Part shown: piece after piece, positions 8,741 through 18,900 of the stretch
Position numbering within the stretch: the stretch's first letter is position 1
Layout of the letters: each line of letters opens with the position of its first letter
Source of the DNA: CAIWAH01 sp964602595
GTDB lineage: Bacteria > Verrucomicrobiota > Verrucomicrobiia > Limisphaerales > UBA9464
Direction: 5' to 3'
Length of the DNA: 64,000 bases
Assembly (NCBI GenBank): GCA_964602595.1
Contig: CAZRRO010000002.1
Span: 434,001-498,000 of the forward strand
Position numbers and translations under genes: made by a program
The notes under the pieces: model-generated
Databases searched by the model: none
What the model saw: the letters and a program-made list of their open reading frames with translations, nothing else
What the model was told of the DNA's origin: nothing

Positions 8741-9835
8741 CGTGACGGACACTTTGGCGCAACGGCCCCCTTGATCCCGACTGGCGCCAGCGCCCGATGC
8801 CTCCCAGCCAGTCTGTGGCGGCGGCAGCCGGTAAAGCTGCGGTCCATAGCTCTTCCAACCGCTCGCGCAACAGAAGACATGGGGGCCACGGTCGCCGAGA
8901 GCCTTGAACCGGTGTCCGGGCGGTTGGTCGGCAGAACTCCACGGCTGAGCGTCTTCCAGGGCCAGGAAGGTCTGGCTCTCCCCCAGGAACACCTCGACGA
9001 ACCGATCACCCCGGCGTATCTCGCTCACCCGCACCCACTGTGGCTCCCCGAGCAAAGCAGCTTTCGACTGGGCCGCATCCGGCTCCGACAACCCATGCCC
9101 ACTATGACACGCTTCTGAAGTTCCAATGCATACAACCACGCCGCCCGCATATATCGGGCATGTCAACATTTGGTATTTTAACGAGGCGCAGCTGCCAATA
9201 TCCTTTTGAAGGATGGGCTTTTTACACTCCGCACACAACGACACTACCCAACCTTGTTTATATCATGCATCACGACGAGCTGTTTTATTTGCTTCACTGA
9301 AAATGACTTCTCTATATCGTTGCAATTCGGTCACCCCTGTCACACCAAGGCACCGAGGCGTGCTTTAGCTGAATCACCTCGCTCCCGCATGTAACTTCGC
9401 CTTTCAGTCTATGCCTAATTCGCTCCTGTGCGACCTTCGTGAACAGCTCAATGCTACTCACTCCTTGCACTGCGTTCGCCCCGGCACTGGACTGCATCGC
9501 AATTGCCGCTCCTGTTGATTGAATACTACTCAACACCGTCACGTCTATCGGAACTGTTATTCCCATAACGTTCTCACACCGCTGCAACGGTGGTGGCCGT
9601 GACTCCGCCCGAAGGCTAAAATGAAGATGCGCCTCATTTTGAGATCATTGTCCGGGCGCTAATATACGCGGCATGATCGTCCACTTTAACGGGTTACGAC
9701 TCCAATGAGTGGCTGTGCGACTGACCATACTCCTGGGATCTCCTGAGTTTTTAGCAGTGAACACTGTTGATTTCGCATCGCCGCATACATATGCACACCA
9801 TTTTGTAATAAACCCATATCTCGCTTTTCCATTTA
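8741..9835. other. Gene-poor stretch, less GC-rich in its distal part
   Basis: About 1.1 kb with no gene I can identify. From about 9120 onward the GC content is visibly lower than in the flanking genes. Open frames here (for example minus strand 9312-9566, starting MGITVPIDVTVLSS) have no recognised domain and no strong ribosome binding site. It could hold small unrecognised genes or decayed horizontally acquired DNA. Confidence 0.4.
9312..9566 (-). CDS. Possible small hypothetical protein
   Basis: This 84-codon frame begins ATG GGA ATA ACA and encodes an alternating polar/apolar stretch (SSIQSTGAAIAMQSSAGANAV) followed by a basic segment (TKVAQERIRHRLKGEV). I do not recognise a family. Codon use is less GC-biased than in neighbouring genes, consistent with foreign or decayed DNA. 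No Shine-Dalgarno sequence is convincing. It may equally be a chance open frame. Confidence 0.25.
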   Translation of the reverse strand: MGITVPIDVTVLSSIQSTGAAIAMQSSAGANAVQGVSSIELFTKVAQERIRHRLKGEVTCGSEVIQLKHASVPWCDRGDRIATI

Positions 9836-10717
9836 ATGCCATTTGATGTTTTAATTGCCAATACGCCGCCTTTTGGATCCCTAACTTCACATGATCTGAC
9901 AGGTAGCGACGAGAATGTTCTTCGGTTGCTCGACCTCGGCATCGGAGTGCTGCGATTCAGATGGAGGCTTTTGTGGCATTTTGCGGGCCCCTCGACGCGC
10001 CGTGTTGCCTCGAGCCTTTTTAAGGACATTGCCGGCTCTCGCTCTGTCAAGGACCTGGAGGAACAGTATGTGTATTGGGAACGGCGCCATGAAGCCTCGA
10101 ACTGGCGTTGGAGGGTCTGGCATAGCCGCTTTATTCCGCCATGCGAATTGTTGGCGCAACGGTTTGAGCGTTTGCTAGCCGTGGGGTTTCCTCGGATTGG
10201 GCGGGTTGCTTTGAGGACCTTCGTCGGTGATTCCGTGTCGCTGATGGTGATGAACGGTGCCTCCCACATTGCTATTCAGTGGCAACAGAATGGTGTCAAT
10301 GTTCCTGGGGGCACGTTACCCCTGCTGCAGATTCCTCACGTCGAACTCTCATCCGCAGGCATTTACCGCGTGGTTGCAAAATCAGCCGAGGGCATCGACG
10401 TCAGCAATGAGGTCACTCTGCAAGTCAGCACACATCTGGGCCCGGTCGTGATCAATCAACCATACACTTGCTTGACGAGGATTGGCGCATCGTGGTGCGC
10501 CAGCGTGCAGGCCGAAGGAATCGGGGATTTACAATACATTTGGCATTTTAACGGACAGCCGTTACCCGGGGCTTTCGAACCGACCTTGCAGATTCGCTCC
10601 GTCGCCGCCCATAATCTTGGCACCTACCGACTTCAGATCAGGAACGCCCATGGTGTCACAAATACTGCCGACATTGTTCTAACCCTCGATGACGGCACCA
10701 CCCGCGTAGGCACCTGA
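9836..10717 (+). CDS. Immunoglobulin-like domain protein, probably a fragment
   Basis: The 293-residue frame has two Ig-like (I-set type) repeats in its C-terminal half. The first (about 135-200) contains IQWQQNGVNVPGG and SSAGIYRVVAKSAEG; the second (about 210-285) contains IWHFNGQPLPGAFEP and AHNLGTYRLQIRNAHG. These are the usual W...LQI...Y.C-like signatures of the Ig repeats common in large secreted Verrucomicrobia proteins. The N-terminal 130 residues match nothing I know and there is no signal peptide, so this is more likely a fragment of a larger surface protein or a poorly defined gene than a complete exported protein. Confidence 0.45.
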   Translation: MPFDVLIANTPPFGSLTSHDLTGSDENVLRLLDLGIGVLRFRWRLLWHFAGPSTRRVASSLFKDIAGSRSVKDLEEQYVYWERRHEASNWRWRVWHSRFIPPCELLAQRFERLLAVGFPRIGRVALRTFVGDSVSLMVMNGASHIAIQWQQNGVNVPGGTLPLLQIPHVELSSAGIYRVVAKSAEGIDVSNEVTLQVSTHLGPVVINQPYTCLTRIGASWCASVQAEGIGDLQYIWHFNGQPLPGAFEPTLQIRSVAAHNLGTYRLQIRNAHGVTNTADIVLTLDDGTTRVGT

Positions 10718-10773
10718 CTCGTCCACTCAGACCTCAACCATCTTGGGACAGGCACGCATGCATACCCGTCTAC

Positions 10774-11760
10774 CTATGATTGGCGCAGTGTCGCAACTTT
10801 GCGTCCACCAGCCAAACCAAGCAGTGCCGCCGCGACAACCGCGGCTGCGTCCGCAGGCTCAGGAACCGGAACCACTTGCCATCCTATGTCCTCCATGGCA
10901 GCCCAGTCGAGTTCGGTGAATAGTTTGCGCGTGCCGCTGGCAATGTCCGGCGTCATCGCCGCCAGTTGGGTCGTGGAGGAGATTCCGGGCGTCTGACTTT
11001 GAGTAGTCGAGGCCCAGTGGGATCCGTCTGAATGGAGCCGGGGAGCAGAGCCATTCACCCCGGTCGCCGCACTTCCCGTAAAGAGACCTCCGTCGATCAG
11101 CCGGCTCCATGAATCGGCCGTTCCCAGCCCGAGGATGTGCCCCAGCTCATGCATCGCCACCGAGTAAAAGTCATACTGGTTGGCCGGGACATCCAACGTG
11201 GTGATGTCGTCATCAAAATACCAACCGTAACCGGTGGTGAAGGAGATGGACCCACCCCATGGCCCAAAATCGGTGCTGGCGTTCGGCGAGACGCCGTCCA
11301 CATCGACTCCGGTCTGTCCCCGCCCCAGCACGGTTTCCGTCCACGCCGTTCCGGCAGCCCCCGGCAACGCGTCTACCCCCGTGCCAAACGAGGCTTCGGC
11401 GAGAGTCCCCGTCGAGAGCGCCCGGGCCCCCACGAAGACCACCACCGCATCCTGCTCCACGGACAGTCCCGGGAGCTGGACCACGTTTCCGGAAGCGGGA
11501 TGGTAGAATGCGGGAGTCCAAGATTGGCTCCCGCTGGAATAGGGAATCGCGGACAGCGAGTCCTCCAGCCGGGAGGTGACCGTGGACGCGGCCTGTTCCA
11601 GCACGTTCCTCCGGCTCTGGTCAAAGAACCCGGTGGTGTCGTAGCTGTAGTCGAAGCGGAAAACCACGGCGGCCGACGCCGGCGCACCGACGGCCCCGAT
11701 GATTCCTGCGAGGATCAGGGCCTGTGAGGCCTCCATATGTCTGCCAACTGCGGTTTTCAT
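10774..11760 (-). CDS. PEP-CTERM-anchored zinc metalloprotease
   Basis: The 328-residue product has a signal peptide (ASQALILAGIIGAVGAPASA), the zinc motif HELGHILGLGT, and a C-terminal PEP-CTERM tail (VPVPEP, hydrophobic helix, then basic GGRK) for exosortase-type sorting. The residue three after the metzincin Gly-x-x is Thr rather than His or Asp; a downstream GSHW followed by AAMTPD and AMEDIGW suggests the leishmanolysin-like layout in which the third zinc ligand is distant. The start at 11760 lies five bases after the TonB receptor stop, so the two genes are probably co-transcribed; a second Met is at codon 9. It likely degrades extracellular protein. Confidence 0.8.
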   Translation of the reverse strand: MKTAVGRHMEASQALILAGIIGAVGAPASAAVVFRFDYSYDTTGFFDQSRRNVLEQAASTVTSRLEDSLSAIPYSSGSQSWTPAFYHPASGNVVQLPGLSVEQDAVVVFVGARALSTGTLAEASFGTGVDALPGAAGTAWTETVLGRGQTGVDVDGVSPNASTDFGPWGGSISFTTGYGWYFDDDITTLDVPANQYDFYSVAMHELGHILGLGTADSWSRLIDGGLFTGSAATGVNGSAPRLHSDGSHWASTTQSQTPGISSTTQLAAMTPDIASGTRKLFTELDWAAMEDIGWQVVPVPEPADAAAVVAAALLGLAGGRKVATLRQS

Positions 11761-11764
11761 GATG

Positions 11765-13942
11765 TCAGAAATGGAAATCCACACTGCCGCGGAGATTGCG
11801 GCCGGGCTGGTTGATGCCGCTGCCATGGATGCGATAGGTCTCGTCGAACCAGTTCTCGAACGCCACCGAGGTGCGAAGCCGGCTGGTCCAATCGTATCCG
11901 ACGCGCAGATTCGCCGTCATCCATCCGGGCGTGCCTCCGGGCGGAATCCGCTGGGAGTCGTGAGCGTCTCCAAGAGAGAGCTTGTCTTGCTTGGCGGCAA
12001 ACTGTCCGAACAACTCGACCGACAGGCCGGGCAGTAACGACTCCGGCGTCCAACGCACGCCCGCCAAGACGGTCAACGGAAGGCCCCGGGTCATCGGGCC
12101 CCGGGCCATGGACGCTCCGGGCGCGGGGAAATCGTCGTTCTCCCCCTGTTGCCAGGCACCTCCCCCGAAGACGGCGAAGTCATCCGAAAGCCGGTAGTCG
12201 ATGTCCAGCTGGATGCCCTCCACCCAGCCCTCGGCGCCGTTCTGTTTCACCACCTCGGTCAGTCCGGAAACCACCCGGCCGGTCGGGGTGGACACGATCA
12301 TGTCGAGGATGAATGTCCGGTAATAGCAAAGGGACGCGGTCCACCCCGTCTTGACCACCTTGAGCCCGATCTCCGCCGACACGAACTTTTCCGGCGACAG
12401 CCCCGGTGACGGCGTCTCCAGCTCTCCGCTCCGGGCAATGTCCAGCCGTGTCAGATCGCTGAGATTGGGGGCCCGAAATCCCTGGGCAATGCCCTTGAAC
12501 AGGCCGAATTCACGCGCCTCGTCGGGGTGCCACATCAGCCGGGCATTGCCGACCACGCTATCCCAGCGGTCGGCATAGGAGGTCGCCAGCTTGGTCACCG
12601 GGTCCTGGGCCCGGCCCACGTCGGCCCTCGCCCAAGTATAGCGTCCACCCACCGTGGCCTCCATCCGCCCGGGCAGCCCGATCCGGTCCTCCGCATAGAC
12701 GCCAGAAAGATCATAGGCCGAGTCGTCGGCCACCGGTCCCTGTAAGCCGACACCGGTGAGCACCCCGGCCGGATTAAACCGTTCGGCCCCCGCATTGACG
12801 TTGTCGTGGTAATGCTCCACGCCGTAGGTGAGCTGGCCGACGGGACTCGGGCTCAGGCCCTCCAACGACAGCCCGACCGTGCCCACGTCCACCGTGTCGT
12901 GCTGCCATGAAAGATCCTTCTTCCGAACCACCCGGACCTCGTTTTGCACCTGCCAGGAAAGCGTCGCCGTGAACTGATCGCCCCGTTCGGTGGCGGTCTC
13001 CAACCGCGAATACACCAATTCGCGCAGCTGGTCGAATGCATGACGCAGGTCGTTTCCCCGGCTGAGCCCCTGCCAGTCGATGCCGTCAATGGTCCGATGG
13101 GTCCGGTTCACGTCGGCCTGCTCCGTGCGCTGGTAGGCCACGGTCACACGGCTCATTTCACCAACGTTCAACTGCCCCTTCAGATCCGCGTCCCACTGGT
13201 TGTAACCGGTTCCCGGCTGATTGCCGACCTCGCTCCCCGCCCGGACATCGCCATAGGTCTTGCCGGAGATCCCCAGCGAATACCCCCACTTCCCGGACAC
13301 GGATTCCCCGGCCTGAAACCGGCTGAGATTGGCGCTGTCGGCAATGCCGCCCCGGTAATAGACCCCGCCGAACAGCGTGTGCTCCCCCGGGGAACCGTAG
13401 CGGATGGGACTCATCAGCGCATTGACCGTCCCTCCGATCGCATCGGATCCGTGGATCACGCCCGCCGGCCCCTGCATCACTTCCAGGCGATCGATCGCGA
13501 GCGAATCAATCGTGGCCCAATACTGGTTCGGTCCATCCCGAAAGGTGGAATTGTTCAGGCGAATCCCGTCCACCAGGGCCAATGTGCGGAAGCCGGTAAA
13601 CCCGCGAAGGTAGGGGGATCCCTGCCCCCGGGCGGTCTGTTGCACCAGGACCGACGGGGTCTGCAGGAGCGCTTCAGGCACGCTCGCGGCCATGGACTTC
13701 AGACGGATGTCACCTTCGGCAAGCGTGTCCACCAGATAGGGAAGGTCCTCCACCGGCGTGCCGATCCGCGTTCCGGTGACCACCATCCTCCCGAGGGTTT
13801 CATACCTCACTCCGACGTCCTCGGCGGACAACTGACACGCCCCCAGTCCAAACCCCACCCCGCACGCGACGCCCGCGCATATCATCGTGTCTTTCATCGT
13901 GTCTTTCATCGTGTCTTTCATCGTGTCAGCAATAACAGACAC
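11765..13942 (-). CDS. TonB-dependent outer-membrane receptor
   Basis: About 725 residues. After a signal-like hydrophobic segment (ICAGVACGVGFGLGACQL) comes a plug domain (VVTGTRIGTPVEDLPYLVDTL, LRGFTGFRTLALVDGIRLN, then LEVMQGPAGVIHGSDAIGGTV) and a long beta-barrel ending in FRNLRGSVDFHF-type aromatic C-terminus (RNLRGSVDFHF). It should import a chelate or other nutrient across the outer membrane using TonB energy; the substrate cannot be told. A Shine-Dalgarno AAAGGAG abuts an ATG at 13951 and lies nine bases from the GTG at 13942, so 13942 is preferred, but the tandem MKDT codons just downstream give further possible starts. The metalloprotease follows directly. Confidence 0.88.
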   Translation of the reverse strand: MSVIADTMKDTMKDTMKDTMICAGVACGVGFGLGACQLSAEDVGVRYETLGRMVVTGTRIGTPVEDLPYLVDTLAEGDIRLKSMAASVPEALLQTPSVLVQQTARGQGSPYLRGFTGFRTLALVDGIRLNNSTFRDGPNQYWATIDSLAIDRLEVMQGPAGVIHGSDAIGGTVNALMSPIRYGSPGEHTLFGGVYYRGGIADSANLSRFQAGESVSGKWGYSLGISGKTYGDVRAGSEVGNQPGTGYNQWDADLKGQLNVGEMSRVTVAYQRTEQADVNRTHRTIDGIDWQGLSRGNDLRHAFDQLRELVYSRLETATERGDQFTATLSWQVQNEVRVVRKKDLSWQHDTVDVGTVGLSLEGLSPSPVGQLTYGVEHYHDNVNAGAERFNPAGVLTGVGLQGPVADDSAYDLSGVYAEDRIGLPGRMEATVGGRYTWARADVGRAQDPVTKLATSYADRWDSVVGNARLMWHPDEAREFGLFKGIAQGFRAPNLSDLTRLDIARSGELETPSPGLSPEKFVSAEIGLKVVKTGWTASLCYYRTFILDMIVSTPTGRVVSGLTEVVKQNGAEGWVEGIQLDIDYRLSDDFAVFGGGAWQQGENDDFPAPGASMARGPMTRGLPLTVLAGVRWTPESLLPGLSVELFGQFAAKQDKLSLGDAHDSQRIPPGGTPGWMTANLRVGYDWTSRLRTSVAFENWFDETYRIHGSGINQPGRNLRGSVDFHF
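13887..13922. repeat. Three tandem 12-bp units at the start of the TonB receptor gene
   Basis: GTGTCTTTCATC occurs three times in direct succession. On the coding strand each unit reads Met-Lys-Asp-Thr, giving a run of MKDT repeats directly before the hydrophobic core of the signal peptide. Each copy supplies an additional in-frame ATG. Confidence 0.9.
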
Positions 13943-13977
13943 GACTGCCATCTCCTTTCATGCCCCATCCTCCATTC

Positions 13978-13995
13978 TGTTACATCCCGGTAACA
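13978..13995. promoter_or_regulatory. Palindrome upstream of the TonB receptor gene
   Basis: TGTTAC and GTAACA form a perfect 6-bp inverted repeat separated by six bases, about 27 bp upstream of the first possible start codon of the receptor gene. Size and position fit an operator for a dimeric regulator, but no regulator can be named and this is inference from symmetry alone. Confidence 0.3.
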
Positions 13996-14057
13996 TTAGG
14001 CGCCGGCTGTGTGGTTCTATGATCCCGTGGAGTGGGGCCCTCGTGTGCGAGGGAGGG

Positions 14058-15227
14058 TCAATCCCGACGCAGCAGGGTTTCCAGGGTGATCAGGGCATAG
14101 GACGTGACCAGGTTCGGATCACTCTCCCACCAGCGGCCGCTCGCATTCAACCAGCTGCCGTCGCCCTTCTGCAGCTCCAGAAGCCGGCGCAGCACCTCGG
14201 GCCGCCAAGCGACCCGGTTGCCCTTCGCGTCGGTGAGCTCATCCATCCCAGCCGCCGTAAGCGCCTTAACCATGAGGTGCAGGTAATAATAGTAGCCCTG
14301 CTGCCCCATGCCCGGGTTTTCCTCATAGGACGCGTGCTTGCCGAGCCAGTCGGCAACCGCACGAACGCGGGGATCATCCGCCTTCAGGTCCGCATAGATG
14401 TAGCTGAGAAGGCCCGCGTAGCTGATGCTGCCATAGGACCGCAGGGCCACCTTCCCGTTGGCGTTGGTCACCGTTCCCGCCTTGCTGGATTCAGGGTCAT
14501 AGACAAAGCCCCCAACATCCGCCGGATCCACCGACACCCACGGCTGCCGGTTGACCCCCGGAAGGTTCTGGCAGCGTTCCAGGAACGCGGCAGCGGCCTT
14601 CCAATCGAGATCCTCGGCCGGTTTGCCGGTGTCCCGGGCGATCGAGTCTCGGCTGTAATGCAGGGCCTCCAGCGCCACCAGTGTGTTGTTCATGTCGGAA
14701 TGGATCGTGCCGTCCTTGTCACTGTATCCAATGCCCCCGGCATAGGCCCCGCCCGCCGCACCCGGCCGCACCTGGGAGCGGATGATGAAACTGCGCGCCG
14801 CGGCCACCGGTTCCCGGAATTCCGGTTCCTCTGCGGCCAGCAGCGCCATCACCGAGATGGCCGTGTTGTAGTTCGCGAGGTCCCGGACATAGATGCCACC
14901 GTTCGTCTGCACGCAGCCCAGCAGGAACTGATACCCCTTCCTCCGACCCGGCAAGTCCGCCCAGCGCCTGTCGGGATCGCCAGCGCCCGCAAACAGGGCC
15001 AACGCCGTTACCGAGGGGTGTTCCGGGGTGCTCCACCATCCATTGGTGTTCTGGGTGGAGGCCAAAAACCGGAGTCCCCGCCCCACCGCGGCAGAAGCCT
15101 CCTTCTTCATCGACAGGACACCGGGCGCCAGCGCCATCTCCGCTCCCGCGACCTGCCCGGCCACCGCACAGGCGGCCACTGCCCCAACAACGTATCGAAC
15201 CAGAGAGATCATCATGTTTCCCGCCAT
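14058..15227 (-). CDS. Exported prenyltransferase/squalene-oxidase-repeat (alpha/alpha-toroid) protein
   Basis: About 389 residues with a signal peptide (ISLVRYVVGAVAACAVAG followed by AGAEMA) and repeated toroid segments typical of the squalene/prenyltransferase-repeat superfamily: GLRFLASTQNTNGWW, GYQFLLGCVQTNGGIYV, ISYAGLLSYIYADL and LLELQKGDGSWLN. No catalytic DXDD motif is seen, so it is probably not a cyclase; toroid proteins of this kind in Planctomycetes and Verrucomicrobia are exported and of unknown role. A start at 15215 preceded by GGCGGGAA is equally possible. A similar toroid occurs in the giant protein encoded upstream. Confidence 0.8.
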   Translation of the reverse strand: MAGNMMISLVRYVVGAVAACAVAGQVAGAEMALAPGVLSMKKEASAAVGRGLRFLASTQNTNGWWSTPEHPSVTALALFAGAGDPDRRWADLPGRRKGYQFLLGCVQTNGGIYVRDLANYNTAISVMALLAAEEPEFREPVAAARSFIIRSQVRPGAAGGAYAGGIGYSDKDGTIHSDMNNTLVALEALHYSRDSIARDTGKPAEDLDWKAAAAFLERCQNLPGVNRQPWVSVDPADVGGFVYDPESSKAGTVTNANGKVALRSYGSISYAGLLSYIYADLKADDPRVRAVADWLGKHASYEENPGMGQQGYYYYLHLMVKALTAAGMDELTDAKGNRVAWRPEVLRRLLELQKGDGSWLNASGRWWESDPNLVTSYALITLETLLRRD

Positions 15228-15329
15228 AGAAAGTCTGCGACAACGGAACAACGCAGCCGGACGGATGCCCGACTGCGTTTTGTTTAAGGGATCAAGGAGC
15301 GCTGACACCCGTTCAGCGCCCGTGAAGTA

Positions 15330-15902
15330 TTACCGCGAGGTGCCCCGGACGCGGCGGTAAGCGGACAGTCCCATGAGCCCGAACCCGATGACTGCCAAAT
15401 AGGAGGACGGTTCCGGCACGGGCGAAATCTGCCAGGTGCCGATTTCGACGGCATTGAGATTCGCATCCCAGACCACCAGAGGGCCAGACCCGCTGGCCGG
15501 CAGGAACAGCGACGCTGCGCTGAGATCCAACGCCGACGAACCCGTAAAAGCGGCCGAACCCGTGCTGAAGCTCATCGCTTCATTGCTGGATCCGGCGATG
15601 AAAAGTCCGACGTTAGACACTAGGTCTACCTGAGCGACATCGTATTCCAAGCTCGCGTCGCCGCCTCTGAGGCCTGCCGTCAGGCTGGATGTCGCGAAGC
15701 TCCCACTGGGATCCGCGGTGAAGAAGTTCGACAAGGTGAATCCGTCGAACACGTCCGAACTCACGGCCACGCCCGAGTTCGCGCGCGAAGCCGTCAGGAC
15801 GACGACCGAAGGATTGGATACGTCCACCGTGAGAACTACGGCGGCCTGCGCAACGCAGCTCCCCACCACAATAAGACAGGCGGTGCTGATGATTTTCTTC
15901 AT
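15330..15902 (-). CDS. PEP-CTERM sorting domain protein
   Basis: A 190-residue exported protein with a signal peptide (KKIISTACLIVVGSCVAQA) and a C-terminal PEP-CTERM signal (SPVPEPSSYLAVIGFGLMG then YRRVRG). The body is Ser/Ala/Val-rich beta-strand-like sequence without a known domain. In family terms it would be cut and anchored by an exosortase/archaeosortase system, whose genes are not in this window. ATG 15902 is chosen because the signal peptide starts there; an ATG nine bases upstream is also in frame. It lies between the giant protein and the toroid protein, all on the same strand. Confidence 0.82.
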   Translation of the reverse strand: MKKIISTACLIVVGSCVAQAAVVLTVDVSNPSVVVLTASRANSGVAVSSDVFDGFTLSNFFTADPSGSFATSSLTAGLRGGDASLEYDVAQVDLVSNVGLFIAGSSNEAMSFSTGSAAFTGSSALDLSAASLFLPASGSGPLVVWDANLNAVEIGTWQISPVPEPSSYLAVIGFGLMGLSAYRRVRGTSR

Positions 15903-15948
15903 GTTAGTCATAGTTATTTGATACCGTTGACTTCTGATTCCCATTTTT

Positions 15949-18900
15949 TCAATAAGCCGGACTGACCGCCCGGAAGAATCCCGACTGGCCGGAAGGTTCG
16001 GAATACTCGAACACCCCGAGCGGGAGACCGTTCACGGATCTGCGCGGTGCGGTGAGATTGGCTCGTTTGGTCCAATCGCCCCCCACGAAGCCCTGATGTT
16101 CCACGGTGTAGACGCGGCCCGGGGATCCAAGGAACCGGACCGTCACCACCCCGCCTTCGTCACGAATGGACACCAGCGAGATGGTCTCGGAATCAGTGAC
16201 CGAGATCTGTGCCGTGCCCACCGCCTGATTGCCGTTACCGTCCTCGATCACGTAAGTGAACGTGTCGACACCCACATAGTTGAGCGGAGCGGTGTAATTG
16301 ATGAACCCATTCGCGGCCACCACCTGCGCGCCGGCAGCGGTGCTGCTGCCGACCGAGATGAAGCGGACCGTATCGCCATCCGGATCGGTGTCGTTGACCA
16401 GCAACGATTGCACCGGAATAACCACCGACTTGTTCCGGTAAACATTGAAGAAGTCCTCCGCCGCCACGGGCGCCCGTCCTGCCCCACGCACGGTCACCGG
16501 AAGGATCATAGATGTATTGGCGCTGTTGACGCCGTCCCCATTGTAGCGGGCGGTCACGTTCCGCACGCCGGTGCCCAGGCCGGTCGTGGTCAGCACCGCC
16601 TCGCCATAGACGAAGTTCGCCGACACCGGAACCACCCCCAGCACATTCTCCCCATCGAGGAAGGTAACATTGCCCGTCACCGAGGCCGGGAAGATCATCA
16701 CCGTGAACGTGACGGGATCGCGGAAGTTCACCGCGGAGGCTGAGGCGCCAATGAGCACCGACGGCGTGATCTTCTGGACCCGCTGAACGATCGGAGCCGA
16801 CGTGGCCACCAGGTGATTGGCATCGCCAATATACAGGGCAGTCACCGTGTGTTCGCCAATTCCCATGCTGTTCGCATTGAAGCGGGCGACCCCGTTGACC
16901 ACCGGCGCCACGCCGAGCAGCGTTCCGCCCTCAAAGAACGACACGGTGCCGGTTTGGACCGGAGAACCGGGGGTTTGAACCTCGGGCGCGGTCACCGTCG
17001 CGATCAGACCGACCGCGTAGCTGTGATACGCCGGATTCACGGTGCTCCGCAACGACACTGCCGAGACGGTCTTTGCCACCGTCACCGCGGTAACCGGAGA
17101 ATCGACGACATTGTAAGAGCCGTCGCCCAGATACCGGGCCACCAGCGACCGGGTTCCGCCGAGCAATCCGCTCACGGTCCAAGTCACCCGGCCCCGGACA
17201 ATCTCACCGGTGGCAATCACCGTGCCGCCCTCGAGGAGCTGCACTTGGCCGGAGGCGCCGCGCGGAAGGATGGCACCGGTAATCACCGCCGGGCGTCCAA
17301 AGACCGGCTGGAGGGCTGGGGGCACAATTGACAGCTGGGTGTCCGCCTTGATCACCGTGAGCGTTCCCGCCACGTGGGTGATGTCGTAGTTGCCATCGGT
17401 CGCCCCCGACACGGTGATCGGGTAGGCGCCGACCAGGCTGTTGACCATGGCGGTTGTGGCCACGGTCGCGAGGTGGTCGATCACCGAGGCGTCCTCGCCG
17501 TTCACAAAGCCGGAGTAGGTCGCAGTGAGCGGCGGATTGACCGATCCAAACGGCCTGATCTGGTCGTCCGCAGTCACGGTGAGAGGCGCCTTGCCGACCT
17601 CAATCGTGCCGGACGTGTTGCCGATGACGTAGTTGTTGTCGGAACCCGCGCTCAGTGAGACCTCATAGGTCCCGACCGGCGTGATCGCGACCACCGCGGT
17701 CGAAGCGACCGGAGCCACGTCCAAGTCGTCCGCGTCGTCACCGTTGACGAACCCGGAGTAGCTGACCGGAAGCGCCGGATTGGCCGCACCATAGAGGCGG
17801 CTCACGTCGGGCCCGTTCGCAGCCAGGGGAGCCTTGGCCACGGTCAGCACGCCGGCCACGTGGGTGATGGCGTAGTGATTGTCGACGCCGCCCGCAGCGA
17901 TGATCGGATACAGGCCGGCATTGCTCAGCGCATTCGCCGCGGTGGAAGCCGTGGGAACCACATCCAGCACGCTGGCGTCCTCGCCGTTCAGGAACCCGCT
18001 GTAGCGGACGGACAACGCCGGGTTCGGCGCACCGTAGAACCGCTCCGCATCGTTGGCGGTGACCGTCAATGGCGCGGGATTCACGGTCAGCGTGAAGAAC
18101 GAGTTGGCCCGGAAGTTGGGCGAAACCGAATCAAACACCTCCACCGTGACGAAGTAGACGCCCGTGTCCTCCGGAGAGCCGGAGACCGTGCGGGTCTGAG
18201 GATCGAACGTCATGCCGGGCGGCAATCCCGTGACGTTGTCGATTAGCGGGGTGCCCTTCGGGCTGGTGAACGCCTCGACCGGGATCTCCCACGAGAACGC
18301 GTTCTGATAGACGGCAATCTGCGGCGTCAGCGGCGCGACGAGCTCCGGAGCCATCCCCGCCTTCTGGACGACGATGCTGATCTGGTTGGTGGAGCCGCGC
18401 CCATCCGCATTGCTGCCCTCGTAGGTGAACTGGTCGACACCGACGAAGTTCGCATCCGGAGTGTAGGTCAGGCTGCCATCAGGATTGAGCGTCGCCACCC
18501 CGTTTTCGGGAAAGGTGAGCTGAATCGCTTGGAAGCTGCCTCCCAGCGGGTTGGTGTCGTTTGCCAGGACGCCCGGAGCCGGCAAGGTCAAGGTGCCGCC
18601 CTGGCTCATCGTGAACGAGTCGGGCATGCCGAGCGGCCGGTTGCTCGGAGCGTGGACATTGATCTCGACGAGGCCGAATTCGCTGTCGGCGAACCCGTCG
18701 TTGGCGGTGTAGACGAAGTAGTCGTAGCCGGTGAACATGGCGTTCGGCTCGTAGGTGAAGCCGCCATCTTCGTTGAGCACGAGCGAACCGTAGGAGGGGC
18801 TCACGACAAGGAAGGCCACCAACTGGTCACCGTCCGCATCATAGTCGTTGGCCAGCACGCCAAACCGGCTGGGCACGCTAAGGACACCGTCCCGGTTCAT

